Below are positions 34,020 to 43,730 of a stretch of DNA of 48,764 nucleotides, piece after piece. The stretch comes from Polaribacter sp. (lineage in GTDB: Bacteria; Bacteroidota; Bacteroidia; Flavobacteriales; Flavobacteriaceae): positions 1 through 48,764 of the forward strand of contig JALQYN010000090.1 of the NCBI GenBank assembly GCA_023254055.1, given 5' to 3'. The notes under the pieces were generated by a model. That model made no database searches, had not been told where the DNA came from, and saw only the letters and a program-made list of their open reading frames with translations. Position 1 is the first letter of the stretch. Each line of letters opens with the position of its first letter. A program made the translations under genes and the position numbers.

Positions 34020-36008
34020 ATGAAGAAATTACTACTGGTTTACATCTTATTTTTTAGTTTTTCTAGTATTGTATATGCTCAAACAGAAACACCCGTTACT
34101 TGGTCTTCTTCATTTGAAAAAATAAACGAAACAGAGTATGATTTAATTCTTACTGCAACTATTATTCCGGGTTGGCATTTATATTCTCAGCATACTGAAG
34201 AAGGAGGCTCTTTACCAATAATTATTCGAAAAGGTGCCGAAACGGAAAATTTTAAATTGCTTGGAAAAGCAATAGAAAGCGACACGATTAAAAAATACAG
34301 TCCTGTATTTGAAGTATATGAATCTTACTTTGACAATAAAGCTATTTTAAAACAACGAATTGCTGTAAATACAGCATCGGTTAATGAAGTCAGTTTAAAC
34401 CTAACGGGGCAAGTTTGTAAAGAAGTTAATGGGGTTTGTATTCAAATAGATGAAGATTTTACCTTTACGTTGAAAGGAAAAGCTAAAGAAAAAGAAAAAG
34501 TTGTTTTAGATGAAAAAAGCAAAACATTTAGTAAGAAACTACAATTAGACTTAAAAAATAGTGCGCTTTTAAAAAACGCAAATGATAGTGATTCTGATGA
34601 AAATTCGAGCTTGTTAAATATTTTTATTTTGGGCTTTTTTGGGGGATTGTTAGCGCTATTAACCCCTTGTGTTTTCCCAATGATTCCTTTAACGGTTTCC
34701 TTTTTCACAAAACAGTCTCACAATAAAAAGAAAGGAATTTCTAATGCTATTTTATATGGATTGTTTATTGTTATCATTTACATTTTATTAAGTATTCCTT
34801 TTCACTTTTTAGACAGTTTAGATCCTGAAATATTAAATAATATTTCAACCAACGTTTGGTTAAATATTTTCTTTTTTTCCATTTTAGTCTTTTTTGCATT
34901 TTCGTTTTTTGGTTATTACGAGTTAACATTGCCTGCTTCATGGGGTAACAAAATGGATTCTGCTTCTGGAATAGGCGGAATCATAGGTGTGTTTTTTATG
35001 GCACTAACCCTAGCTATTGTTTCTTTTTCTTGTACGGGTCCAATTTTAGGTTCTTTATTAGCAGGCTCATTATCTTCTGATGGTGGTGCAATGCAGTTAA
35101 CAGCAGGAATGAGTGGATTTGGATTAGCATTAGCATTGCCATTTGCATTATTTGCATTATTTCCAGGTTGGTTAAATTCGCTACCAAAATCTGGCGGATG
35201 GTTAAATACAACAAAGGTTGTTTTAGGGTTTTTAGAATTAGCGTTTGCATTTAAATTCTTATCAAATGCTGATTTAGTAGAGCATTGGGGTATCTTAAAA
35301 CGTGAAATATTTATTGGAATTTGGATTGTTATTTTTGTTGGATTGGCATTGTATTTATTTGCAAAAATTAAATTCAAACACGATTCTCCAATCAAAAAAC
35401 TCTCTTTTTCACGGATTTCATTTGGTATATTAGTAGTTGCTTTTGTAGTATATTTAATTCCTGGAACGATGAAAAATCCGACTTGGAATTTAAGTCTATT
35501 AAGTGGTTTTCCGCCACCACAATTTTATAGCATTTACGAAAAAGATACCGATTGCCCATTAGGATTAAATTGCTTTAAAGATTTTGATAAAGGTTTGCAA
35601 TATGCAACAGAAAACAACAAACCCATATTGTTAGATTTTACTGGCTGGGCTTGTGTAAACTGTAGAAAAATGGAAGAAAACGTTTGGGTAGAAAGCGACA
35701 TTTTTAGACTAATAAACGAAGATTATGTTCTTATCTCTTTATATGTTGATGACAAAAAAGAACTTCCAGAAAATGATCAGTTTAATTTTATAAAGAAAAA
35801 CGGAAGGCTTAAAAAAATTCAAACTGTTGGAGATAAATGGGCTACATTTCAAGTGATTAATTTTAAAACAGCTTCACAACCTTATTATGTTTTAATGAGT
35901 CCAGATTTAGAAATTTTACATACTGCACAACAATATACAGATAGAGATACTTATTATAATTGGTTAAAAGAAGGATTGGAAAAATTTAAAAACTCTTCTA
36001 AAAAATAG
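34020..36008 (+). CDS. dsbD: Thiol:disulphide interchange protein DsbD
   Basis: DsbD carries electrons from cytoplasmic thioredoxin to periplasmic partners. The 662-residue protein has a signal peptide (to about residue 20), a periplasmic N-domain with C133 and C140, a CcdA-like membrane part of about eight helices with C217 in TPCVFPMIP and C338 in SCTGPILG, and a C-terminal thioredoxin domain with the pair C545-V-N-C548 in GWACVNCRK. All three cysteine pairs of the relay are in place. The ATG at 34020, following a -7 element, is chosen over earlier open-frame codons. Confidence 0.95.
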   Translation: MKKLLLVYILFFSFSSIVYAQTETPVTWSSSFEKINETEYDLILTATIIPGWHLYSQHTEEGGSLPIIIRKGAETENFKLLGKAIESDTIKKYSPVFEVYESYFDNKAILKQRIAVNTASVNEVSLNLTGQVCKEVNGVCIQIDEDFTFTLKGKAKEKEKVVLDEKSKTFSKKLQLDLKNSALLKNANDSDSDENSSLLNIFILGFFGGLLALLTPCVFPMIPLTVSFFTKQSHNKKKGISNAILYGLFIVIIYILLSIPFHFLDSLDPEILNNISTNVWLNIFFFSILVFFAFSFFGYYELTLPASWGNKMDSASGIGGIIGVFFMALTLAIVSFSCTGPILGSLLAGSLSSDGGAMQLTAGMSGFGLALALPFALFALFPGWLNSLPKSGGWLNTTKVVLGFLELAFAFKFLSNADLVEHWGILKREIFIGIWIVIFVGLALYLFAKIKFKHDSPIKKLSFSRISFGILVVAFVVYLIPGTMKNPTWNLSLLSGFPPPQFYSIYEKDTDCPLGLNCFKDFDKGLQYATENNKPILLDFTGWACVNCRKMEENVWVESDIFRLINEDYVLISLYVDDKKELPENDQFNFIKKNGRLKKIQTVGDKWATFQVINFKTASQPYYVLMSPDLEILHTAQQYTDRDTYYNWLKEGLEKFKNSSKK

Positions 36009-36020
36009 CTTAGATAAAAA

Positions 36021-36048
36021 TTGAATTCAGATAATTTGGCTACTTTTA
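36021..36048 (+). promoter_or_regulatory. Probable promoter for the S10 peptidase gene
   Basis: A TTG at 36021-36023 and TACTTTTA at 36041-36048 (seven of eight positions of TAnnTTTG) are 17 bases apart. The ATG follows 19 bases later. Confidence 0.5.
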
Positions 36049-36067
36049 TAAAAAAGTAATCAAAATC

Positions 36068-37558
36068 ATGAAACTAAAACTTCTATCAATTTTAACTATT
36101 TTGTGTGTTACAATCACTATAAACGCACAACAAAGAACCATCCCAACGGATACAACAGTTGTAACAAATCATACAACTACCATCAAAGGGCAAAAAATTA
36201 ATTATACAGCTTATACAGGAACTCAACCTGTTTGGGACAACGAAGGAAATGCAAAAGCAACCTTATTTTACACCTATTACAAAAGAACAAACAATGTAAA
36301 CACCCCAGAAAGACCTTTGCTAATTTCGTTCAATGGTGGTCCAGGTTCTGCATCAGTTTGGATGCATTTAGCATATACTGGACCGAATGTTTTAAAAATT
36401 GATGACGAAGGCTATCCTGTACAACCATACGGTTACAAAAGCAATCCACACTCTGTGTTAGATGTAGCAGATATTGTTTTTGTAAACCCAGTAAATACGG
36501 GGTATTCTAGAATTGTAGAACGAGAAGGAAAGAAAGTAAATAAAGCAGATTTTTTCGGTGTAAATGCCGATGTAAAATACTTGGCAGAATGGATTACCAC
36601 TTTTGTTTCTAGAAACAATCGTTGGTCTTCACCAAAATATATTATTGGCGAGAGCTATGGAGGAACACGAGTTTCTGGATTGGCAAACGCATTACAAAGT
36701 AATGAATGGATGTATTTAAACGGTGTTATTTTAGTTTCTCCAGCAGATTACGGCGCAAAAAACTCTGACAATGCAGTTGCTTCATCTATTGATTTTCCGT
36801 ATTTCACAGCCGCAGCTTGGTATCATAAAATGTTATCTCCTGCTTTACAAAACAAAGATTTATTAGATATTTTACCAGAATCAGAAAACTTTGCAATTAA
36901 TGATTTGATGCCTGCTATTGCAAAAGGGGGATTTATAAGTGAAGCTGAAAAAAATCAGATTGCTGAAAAAATGGCTTATTATACTGGCTTGTCTAAAAAA
37001 GTAATTTTACAACATAATTTAGAAATTCCGAATAGTTTCTTTTGGAAAGAATTGTTAAGAAACAAAAGTGGGAAAACAATCGGAAGATTGGATTCTAGAT
37101 ATATGGGTATCGATAAAAAAGAAGCCGGTGATTCTCCAGATTACAATTCAGAATTAACATCTTGGCTACACTCTTTTACCCCAGCAATTAATTTATACAT
37201 TAAAGAACATTTAAATTTCAATACAGATGTAAAATATAATATGTTTGGACCTGTGCATCCTTGGGATTTTAGAAACAACAATACCCGAGAAGAATTGCGA
37301 AAAGCAATGGCAACAAATCCGTATTTAAATTTATTATTTCAAGCGGGATATTATGATGGAGCAACAACTTATTTTAACACAAAATACACGATGTGGCAAA
37401 TAGATCCAAGCGGAAAATTGAAAGATAGAATGAAATTTAAAGGGTATAGAAGTGGGCATATGATGTACCTCCGTAAACCTGATTTGAAATCGGCGAATGA
37501 CGATATTAGAGACTTTATAAAAGCAAGTGCTTCTAATGGAAAACCTGCTAAATATTAA
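36068..37558 (+). CDS. S10 family serine carboxypeptidase-like peptidase
   Basis: A 496-residue exported alpha/beta-hydrolase with a signal peptide ending near NAQ (about residue 21). The oxyanion region FNGGPGSASVWMHL, nucleophile Ser196 in GESYGG and catalytic His464 in SGHMMYL are those of S10 carboxypeptidases. The catalytic Asp is probably in GYYDGATTYF. Such enzymes remove C-terminal residues, here in the periplasm or outside. It is flanked downstream by a bidirectional terminator shared with the barrel receptor. Confidence 0.93.
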   Translation: MKLKLLSILTILCVTITINAQQRTIPTDTTVVTNHTTTIKGQKINYTAYTGTQPVWDNEGNAKATLFYTYYKRTNNVNTPERPLLISFNGGPGSASVWMHLAYTGPNVLKIDDEGYPVQPYGYKSNPHSVLDVADIVFVNPVNTGYSRIVEREGKKVNKADFFGVNADVKYLAEWITTFVSRNNRWSSPKYIIGESYGGTRVSGLANALQSNEWMYLNGVILVSPADYGAKNSDNAVASSIDFPYFTAAAWYHKMLSPALQNKDLLDILPESENFAINDLMPAIAKGGFISEAEKNQIAEKMAYYTGLSKKVILQHNLEIPNSFFWKELLRNKSGKTIGRLDSRYMGIDKKEAGDSPDYNSELTSWLHSFTPAINLYIKEHLNFNTDVKYNMFGPVHPWDFRNNNTREELRKAMATNPYLNLLFQAGYYDGATTYFNTKYTMWQIDPSGKLKDRMKFKGYRSGHMMYLRKPDLKSANDDIRDFIKASASNGKPAKY

Positions 37559-37569
37559 TTGAATTTAGC

Positions 37570-37611
37570 ACATAAAAAAAGCAGCTACGATCGTAGCTGC
37601 TTTTTTTATGT
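37570..37611. terminator. Bidirectional terminator, 42-bp perfect palindrome
   Basis: The sequence is its own reverse complement over 42 bases with no spacer, centred between 37590 and 37591, with A7/T7 runs on its flanks. Each strand therefore yields a GC-rich stem followed by a U tract, ending the converging S10 and receptor transcripts. Confidence 0.92.
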
Positions 37612-37625
37612 ATATAAACTTTTTT

Positions 37626-40379
37626 CTAATGTCTCATCATTCTTCTTCCACCACCTCTATTGTTAGATTTAGCTCCTTTATTACCATTTAAAGTATAAGT
37701 TAAACTAACCATGTAATAAGTTCCTAACACATCTTTCGTTGTTTCTTCAAAATAGTTATCAGAACTACTTCTAGAGAATCCAACGTTTTTGTTTAATAAA
37801 TCTAATGCTGTTAATTTTATGTTCATTGCTTTAGATTTTAAGAAGTTATAAGAAATAGAAGCATTCCAAATTGGCACAGATTGATCCGTTCCAAAATTAC
37901 TATCCGTATAAATATCGTATTTATATTGTGTATTAAAGTTGAATGATTTTGTGATGTTCCAATCAGATTTTATATAATACGATTGTTGTATAAACTCTCT
38001 ATTTGAAGTTGTACCAGAAAACGTTGTATTGTTTTTGCTAATATTTGCTCCAACAGCTAAATCTAAATTATCTTTCTTGTTGTTTTCTAACGTAACTCTA
38101 AAACTTGTATTATTAGTATTGGTTTTGTTATTTACATTATTAATTACAGATTGATAATTGCTTGTTGATACATTAACCCCAAGGTTATAACGAATTCCTA
38201 ATTTTTTTAATCGGTTTCCAAAACTTAAATCTCCACTAAAGTTATCTCTATTCCCTAAGTTCACATAACTACTTGTTTTAACCCTAGTAGCAATATCGGT
38301 ATCTTCTTTATTTACAATTGCATCACTTGTGCTATTGTAACTTAAATGCGCGAAGAAACTAAATCCGGTTACAAAATTGTAATTACCATACATTCCAAAT
38401 ATAGAGTGTCTTGTTTCTGGTGTTAAATTTTGATTCCCTTGTCTAATGAATAAAGGATTAAAATTATTAACTATTGGAGATACTCTACTTAAACTAGGTA
38501 AGTCTAATGATTTACTATATCTTAAGAAAACCCAACTTCCTTTTTTCGGACGATATCTAAATCTAAATGATGGGTTTACACTTGAATAGTTTCTTTTAAA
38601 ATCAGAGACATTTGTTACTCCAAAATCTTGTTTTTGTTCTTGGAATTCTGTACCAATGGTTAATGATGTTTTTTCGTTATTAAAACGATAATCAACTTTT
38701 CCATATGTAGTTGTTTTTTCTTCAAATAAATCTGCTGTAAATGTAGAACCCGCATTATTTGTGCCATTTAAGGTTTGAGTTTGGTCTGTATATTCATCTT
38801 CATTTTTCACATTAATTCCACCTCCAACTTCAATAAAATGTTTATCACTTAACGGCTCTGTATATTGCAACTCAAAATTAACATTACTTCCTTTGTTATT
38901 GCTTTTTTGTGTACTCAAAGAAACTTCATCCGTTTTTAATGGATCTGTATAATCTTTGGTGTTTTTATTACCGCTAATGTTATCACTTTTATCAGAAGAA
39001 AAGTCAAATTCTAATTCAAAATTACGTTTGCTTGTTTTGTTAAACCTTTTGATATAATCTAGATTTACACTTGCTGAGCTGCTTTTGTTATCGCTATTAG
39101 AAGTTCCAAGGTTTTGTAATTCTTTGGTGTTTGGATCATTCGATTTAAAAGCGTCTAACGTACTTATGCTACTTCCGTTTGTGTTGCTAGAATTTAATCT
39201 ACCTCTAAGTGTAATTGTTTTTAATTCATTTGATCTATCTATATAGCTAAAGTTGGCTTTATTAGATTTTGTTTCACTATTACTATTAGAGCTACTTTCT
39301 GAGTATAACTTATCGGTTCCAACAAACTCTGTTCTTTTAGAAAACACATTTCCAGATTCTGAATTCACATAGTTATAGAAGTAATCTGCATTTAAGTTTT
39401 GCTTCTTTTTAAACTCATATCCTAAGTTAAACCCTGCAATACCTGTAGTAATAAAACCAGAAGAACTTCCTCCGCCTCCACCTCTACTAACTCTAAAACC
39501 TCCTCTACCACCTCCACCAAAGGACATGATTTCAGAAATATCTGAACCAGAACTGTTTACGTTGTTAGCTCTTGCAATAATAGAAACCTGCATTTTTGGA
39601 GAAAAACGGTTGTAGTTTAAACTTGTTAAATATCTTTCATCTGAACCATAACCTCCTTGAAATTTACCAAAAGCATTTACTTTTCTATCATCTTTTAATG
39701 TTAAGTTAATTACTTTAGAACGGTTTGAATCGTCTACACCAGTAACTCTTGACTTATCGCTTTTTTCATCAATTAATTCAATTTTCTTAATAGCATCAGC
39801 AGATAAGTTTTTTAAGGCAACAGAAGGGTCACCACTAAAAAATTCTTTTCCATCTACGTACACCTTAGAAACATCTTCTCCTTGTGCTTTTACTTTTCCG
39901 TCTGCATCCACCTCTACCCCAGGTAACTTCTTTAATAAATCTTCAACAGTATCATCTACTCTAACCTTAAATGCTTTTGCATTAAAAGCCATTGTATCTT
40001 TTTTAATTGAAATTGGAATTACAGCAGTTACAACAACTTCATCTAGCGTGTTGTCTAATTCTTTTAATGTAATGGTTCCAAAATCTAAAGATTTTCCAGC
40101 AAAATCTATCTGCTTTTGATATACTTGATATCCTAATAAATTAATTTGAAATATTCTTTTCCCATTAGAAATTTCAACAACTTTAAAGTTTCCTTTTATG
40201 TCTGTACTTGCATAACTTACCAAAGTAGAATCTAAAGCATTAAGAACTGCTACTGAGGCAAACTCTAAAGGTTTTTTATCTTCATCTAGAACTCTACCTG
40301 AAATACTCTGTGCAAAGGAACTTGAAGAAACTAATAGCAATGCGAACACCATTAGTTTGGTTGTAATTGATTTGATCAT
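37626..40379 (-). CDS. TonB-receptor-like outer-membrane beta-barrel protein
   Basis: A 917-residue outer-membrane protein. Order: signal peptide (about 1-24, ending FAQS), CarboxypepD_reg-like domain (about 25-110), plug-like domain (about 125-220, with DTVEDLLKKLPGVEVDADGKV and VYVDGKEFFSGDPS), and a barrel rich in serine and asparagine to the end. A glycine-rich stretch with GGGGRGGF and SRGGGGGSS lies near residues 285-310, likely a surface loop. It fits the outer-membrane beta-barrel family (PF14905 type) rather than a nutrient-specific SusC; no SusD partner is nearby. The ligand is unknown. Confidence 0.92.
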   Translation of the reverse strand: MIKSITTKLMVFALLLVSSSSFAQSISGRVLDEDKKPLEFASVAVLNALDSTLVSYASTDIKGNFKVVEISNGKRIFQINLLGYQVYQKQIDFAGKSLDFGTITLKELDNTLDEVVVTAVIPISIKKDTMAFNAKAFKVRVDDTVEDLLKKLPGVEVDADGKVKAQGEDVSKVYVDGKEFFSGDPSVALKNLSADAIKKIELIDEKSDKSRVTGVDDSNRSKVINLTLKDDRKVNAFGKFQGGYGSDERYLTSLNYNRFSPKMQVSIIARANNVNSSGSDISEIMSFGGGGRGGFRVSRGGGGGSSSGFITTGIAGFNLGYEFKKKQNLNADYFYNYVNSESGNVFSKRTEFVGTDKLYSESSSNSNSETKSNKANFSYIDRSNELKTITLRGRLNSSNTNGSSISTLDAFKSNDPNTKELQNLGTSNSDNKSSSASVNLDYIKRFNKTSKRNFELEFDFSSDKSDNISGNKNTKDYTDPLKTDEVSLSTQKSNNKGSNVNFELQYTEPLSDKHFIEVGGGINVKNEDEYTDQTQTLNGTNNAGSTFTADLFEEKTTTYGKVDYRFNNEKTSLTIGTEFQEQKQDFGVTNVSDFKRNYSSVNPSFRFRYRPKKGSWVFLRYSKSLDLPSLSRVSPIVNNFNPLFIRQGNQNLTPETRHSIFGMYGNYNFVTGFSFFAHLSYNSTSDAIVNKEDTDIATRVKTSSYVNLGNRDNFSGDLSFGNRLKKLGIRYNLGVNVSTSNYQSVINNVNNKTNTNNTSFRVTLENNKKDNLDLAVGANISKNNTTFSGTTSNREFIQQSYYIKSDWNITKSFNFNTQYKYDIYTDSNFGTDQSVPIWNASISYNFLKSKAMNIKLTALDLLNKNVGFSRSSSDNYFEETTKDVLGTYYMVSLTYTLNGNKGAKSNNRGGGRRMMRH

Positions 40380-40534
40380 TATTTTTTTGATTGATTGATA
40401 TATTTGATTTTATTATAAGCTATTTTAGATAGCTTCTGCTAAGACTTAAAAAGTTTGTAAAGGTTTAACTGCAATTTTTTATTTTAATATTTCTTTAACA
40501 TATAAATAGCAAAGCTGAATTTAAAATTCATGCG

Positions 40535-40563
40535 CAAATGTATGATGCTTAAATAGATCTCAA
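40535..40563 (-). promoter_or_regulatory. Promoter for the barrel receptor gene
   Basis: On the minus strand TTG (40563-40561) and TACATTTG (40542-40535) are 18 bases apart, a very good Bacteroidota promoter. It lies about 155 bases before the ATG, so the leader is long; within it AAGCTAT and ATAGCTT can form a 7-bp hairpin (40417-40435). The remainder of the 40380-40644 gap shows only AT-rich DNA. Confidence 0.65.
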
Positions 40564-40644
40564 CTTTTTTTTAACAACATTTAACAAGAATTTAATAGGA
40601 TTAAAAGTTGAAAAATTTTCTTACTTTTAAAAAAAAGAAAAAAA

Positions 40645-42183
40645 ATGCTAGTTAAAGTTTATGGTAGTGCCGTCTTCGGCATAGAAGCTACCACGATTAC
40701 TGTTGAAGTAAATATTGATAAAGGAATTGGGTATCACTTGGTTGGATTGCCTGACAACGCAGTACGAGAAAGTTCGTATCGAATTTCTGCTGCACTTAAC
40801 AATAACAACTATAAGCTTCCAGGGAAAAAAATTATTATCAATATGGCTCCTGCCGATATTAGAAAAGAAGGAGCTGCTTACGATTTAACCTTGGCAATGG
40901 GAGTTTTAGCAGCCTCCAGTCAAATAAAATCACCAAACATTGATGACTATATTATTATGGGCGAATTGTCTTTAGATGGAAGTTTACAGCCCATAAAAGG
41001 TGCTTTACCTATTGCAATAAAAGCTAGAGAAGAAGGATTTAAACATCTTATTCTACCCATAGAAAACGCCAAAGAAGCTGCAATCGTAGACAATTTAGAA
41101 GTGTTAGGCGTTTCTACAATTTTAGAAGTTATCAATCATTTTAATGGTGATGAAAAAATACAACCCACTATTGTAGATACAAGAGCCGAGTTTTATAAAA
41201 ACATCGATTTCCCTGAATTTGATTTTTGTGATGTAAAAGGACAAGAATCGATAAAGAGATGCATGGAAATTGCTGCTGCTGGTGGACATAACATCATTTT
41301 AATTGGCCCTCCAGGATCTGGAAAAACCATGTTGGCAAAACGATTGCCTTCTATTTTGCCTCCAATGACCTTACATGAAGCATTAGAAACCACAAAAATC
41401 CATTCTGTTGTTGGTAAAACTAAAAATAACGGTTTGTTATATCAACGTCCGTTTAGAAGTCCGCATCATACCATTTCTGATGTTGCTTTGGTTGGTGGTG
41501 GACAATATCCACAACCAGGAGAAATCTCGCTATCTCACAATGGTGTTTTATTCTTGGACGAATTACCCGAGTTTAAACGAACCGTTTTAGAAGTAATGCG
41601 ACAACCTTTAGAAGATAGAGACGTAACTATTTCTAGAGCAAAATTCACAGTAACATATCCTTGTAGCTTTATGTTGGTGGCAAGTATGAATCCGAGTCCG
41701 TCTGGATATTTTAACGACCCAAGTTCACCAATGACCTCTTCTCCTCAAGAAATGCAACGTTATTTAAGCAAGATTTCTGGGCCTTTATTAGATCGCATTG
41801 ATATTCATATTGAAGTAACTCCTGTTCCATTTGAAAAACTAACTGAAGAACGAAAAGGAGAATCTTCTGTAGCAATTAGAAAGCGAGTTACTGCGGCAAG
41901 AGAAATTCAATCTGAACGTTTTACTGAATTAGAAAACGTGCATTACAATGCACAAATGAATGTAAAACAAATCAGAAAATATTGTAAACTTTCAGGCGAA
42001 AGCATGTCGTTATTAAAAACCGCTATGGAAAAATTAAACTTATCAGCAAGAGCCTACGATCGTATTTTAAAAGTTGCTAGAACTATTGCAGATTTAGCTG
42101 CTAAAAAAAACATTACTCCAGCGCATATTGCCGAAGCCATTCAATATAGAAGTTTAGATCGTGATGGTTGGTTGGGTGGTTAA
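40645..42183 (+). CDS. YifB/ComM family Mg-chelatase-like AAA+ ATPase
   Basis: A 512-residue protein with an N-terminal Lon-like ChlI domain (about 1-170, beginning MLVKVYGSAVFGIEA) and an AAA+ domain with Walker A GPPGSGKT near residues 221-228 and Walker B VLFLDELPEF, followed by a C-terminal magnesium-chelatase helical domain. The Proteobacterial relative ComM is a branch-migration helicase in natural transformation; whether this one acts alike is unknown. The gene is monocistronic with a weak -7 match (TACTTTTA, 40622-40629). Confidence 0.95.
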   Translation: MLVKVYGSAVFGIEATTITVEVNIDKGIGYHLVGLPDNAVRESSYRISAALNNNNYKLPGKKIIINMAPADIRKEGAAYDLTLAMGVLAASSQIKSPNIDDYIIMGELSLDGSLQPIKGALPIAIKAREEGFKHLILPIENAKEAAIVDNLEVLGVSTILEVINHFNGDEKIQPTIVDTRAEFYKNIDFPEFDFCDVKGQESIKRCMEIAAAGGHNIILIGPPGSGKTMLAKRLPSILPPMTLHEALETTKIHSVVGKTKNNGLLYQRPFRSPHHTISDVALVGGGQYPQPGEISLSHNGVLFLDELPEFKRTVLEVMRQPLEDRDVTISRAKFTVTYPCSFMLVASMNPSPSGYFNDPSSPMTSSPQEMQRYLSKISGPLLDRIDIHIEVTPVPFEKLTEERKGESSVAIRKRVTAAREIQSERFTELENVHYNAQMNVKQIRKYCKLSGESMSLLKTAMEKLNLSARAYDRILKVARTIADLAAKKNITPAHIAEAIQYRSLDRDGWLGG

Positions 42184-42203
42184 AATAATTAATAAAATTT
42201 TTA

Positions 42204-42211
42204 TATATTTG
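42204..42211 (+). promoter_or_regulatory. Promoter -7 element of the D-amino-acid cassette
   Basis: TATATTTG, an exact TAnnTTTG match, lies 96 bases before the first gene of the cassette. It comes 20 bases past the YifB stop. No regulator gene and no clear operator is seen in the leader. Confidence 0.5.
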
Positions 42212-42307
42212 GACTAATTAAATAGATAAAACTAATGTTATACTAAAATATAATAGGATATCATCAGAATTTATAACTAGTAAGTCTACATTAAAAAACA
42301 ACAAAAC

Positions 42308-43666
42308 ATGAAACAAATAATTTTATTGGCCTTTACAATATTGCTTTTGGGAACAAGTTGTCAAAATCAAAAAGAAACTTCAAACACTTTTTCTCTAGAT
42401 GTTTATGTCGACTCTTTATTTCAAACAAGTGTAGATAGCTCTCAAATTGCTGGAGCCTCGGTACTTGTGTATAAAAATGGGGAAACCCTGATTAAAAAAA
42501 CGTATGGATATGCTAGTTTAGAACTTTCTGTGCCTGTTCCTAAGGAAGGTGTTTTTGAAATTGGCTCTGTCACAAAACAGTTTACAGCTGCTGCTATTCT
42601 TAAACTCATTGAAGCAAAAAAACTTTCATTAGATGATGATTTCACTAAATATTTGAAATTCGATACTAAAGGCAGAAAAGTTACTATTGATCATTTACTT
42701 AATCATACTTCAGGTATTCCAAGCTATACTGCTTTTTCAGAATTCGGAAAATTCATGATTCAGGATCTACCACGAGATTCTTTAGTGCGATTAGTAGAGT
42801 CAAAAGAATTTATGTTTGAACCAGGTGAAGCATTAATCTATAATAACTCAGCTTATTACTTTCTTGGATTAATTATTGAAAAAGTAACCGGACAGAAATA
42901 CGAAGAGTATTTAAAGGAGACATTTTTTGGCCCTTTAGGAATGAACAGCACATCATATAGCTCAAATTCTGGAATAACTAAAAATAAAGTGTATGGATAT
43001 AGTTATTCTCCAAATGGACTTATGCAAAAAGGATATTTAAATCACAAGTGGCCATACGCTGCTGGTTCACTTTCTAGTAATACCAAAGATTTACTAACTT
43101 GGATGACTGCACTACATGAAGGGAAATTATTATCAGAGAGCCTATACAAATCACTAATTACTCCGGGTCAATTAAAGGATGGATCCAGTGTTAATTATGC
43201 GAAAGCTTTGGTAAATTATTCAGATTACGGGAATCATAGAATTGGTCATGGAGGAGGTATTAATGGTTTCTTAACTGATACTAGATATTTTCCAGAAGAA
43301 GATTTATATATTATTTGCTTAGTGAATACAATGGGTCCTAAAGGTGCAAGTTTCTTTGCAGATGAAATTTCTTGGGAATTACTAGATAAGAAACCACCTT
43401 TAGGTATACCATTAGATTTAGACACGAAACAATTAGAAGGAATTTATAGTGGTGCTGTAAGAGGGGCGTATAAATATTCCATAGAAGTAAAAACTATTGC
43501 TAATGGTTTAACTACTAAAGCAATAGGGCGCCCAAGATTGGACTCTCTTACTACATATATTGGTAATAACACTTGGGCTAGTGGTAATGATAAATTCATT
43601 ATGAAAAATAATGAGTACCGGATTGTTGGTCCTACATATTATTACATTCTAAAAAAGGAAAAATAA
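42308..43666 (+). CDS. Serine hydrolase lipoprotein (beta-lactamase class C/D-peptidase fold)
   Basis: A 452-residue lipoprotein (lipobox LLLGTSC, Cys near residue 18). The three active-site elements are complete: S87-V-T-K90, Y178-N-N and H314-G-G-G. Relatives include class C beta-lactamases, D-aminopeptidases and D-Ala-D-Ala carboxypeptidases. A C-terminal domain (about 365-452) with a beta-sandwich look follows, as in D-aminopeptidase-like proteins. As the first gene of a set with a D-aminoacylase-like enzyme and the DgcA/DgcN pair, it most likely cleaves D-amino-acid-containing peptides in the periplasm. That role is inferred from context. Confidence 0.87.
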   Translation: MKQIILLAFTILLLGTSCQNQKETSNTFSLDVYVDSLFQTSVDSSQIAGASVLVYKNGETLIKKTYGYASLELSVPVPKEGVFEIGSVTKQFTAAAILKLIEAKKLSLDDDFTKYLKFDTKGRKVTIDHLLNHTSGIPSYTAFSEFGKFMIQDLPRDSLVRLVESKEFMFEPGEALIYNNSAYYFLGLIIEKVTGQKYEEYLKETFFGPLGMNSTSYSSNSGITKNKVYGYSYSPNGLMQKGYLNHKWPYAAGSLSSNTKDLLTWMTALHEGKLLSESLYKSLITPGQLKDGSSVNYAKALVNYSDYGNHRIGHGGGINGFLTDTRYFPEEDLYIICLVNTMGPKGASFFADEISWELLDKKPPLGIPLDLDTKQLEGIYSGAVRGAYKYSIEVKTIANGLTTKAIGRPRLDSLTTYIGNNTWASGNDKFIMKNNEYRIVGPTYYYILKKEK

Positions 43667-43730
43667 TAACGAAGATTAACAATATAAAATGCATTTCTAT
43701 TAATCTCCTGTTTTCATTAATTCAAAAACT

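Noticed and set aside
34916..35395. 159-codon minus-strand open frame inside dsbD
   Set aside because: Antisense to the membrane part of dsbD; Asn/Pro-rich composition is that of a shadow of hydrophobic codons.
42212..42307. Riboswitch in the leader of the D-amino-acid cassette
   Set aside because: The 96-base leader is AT-rich with no strong stems and matches no riboswitch class I know.
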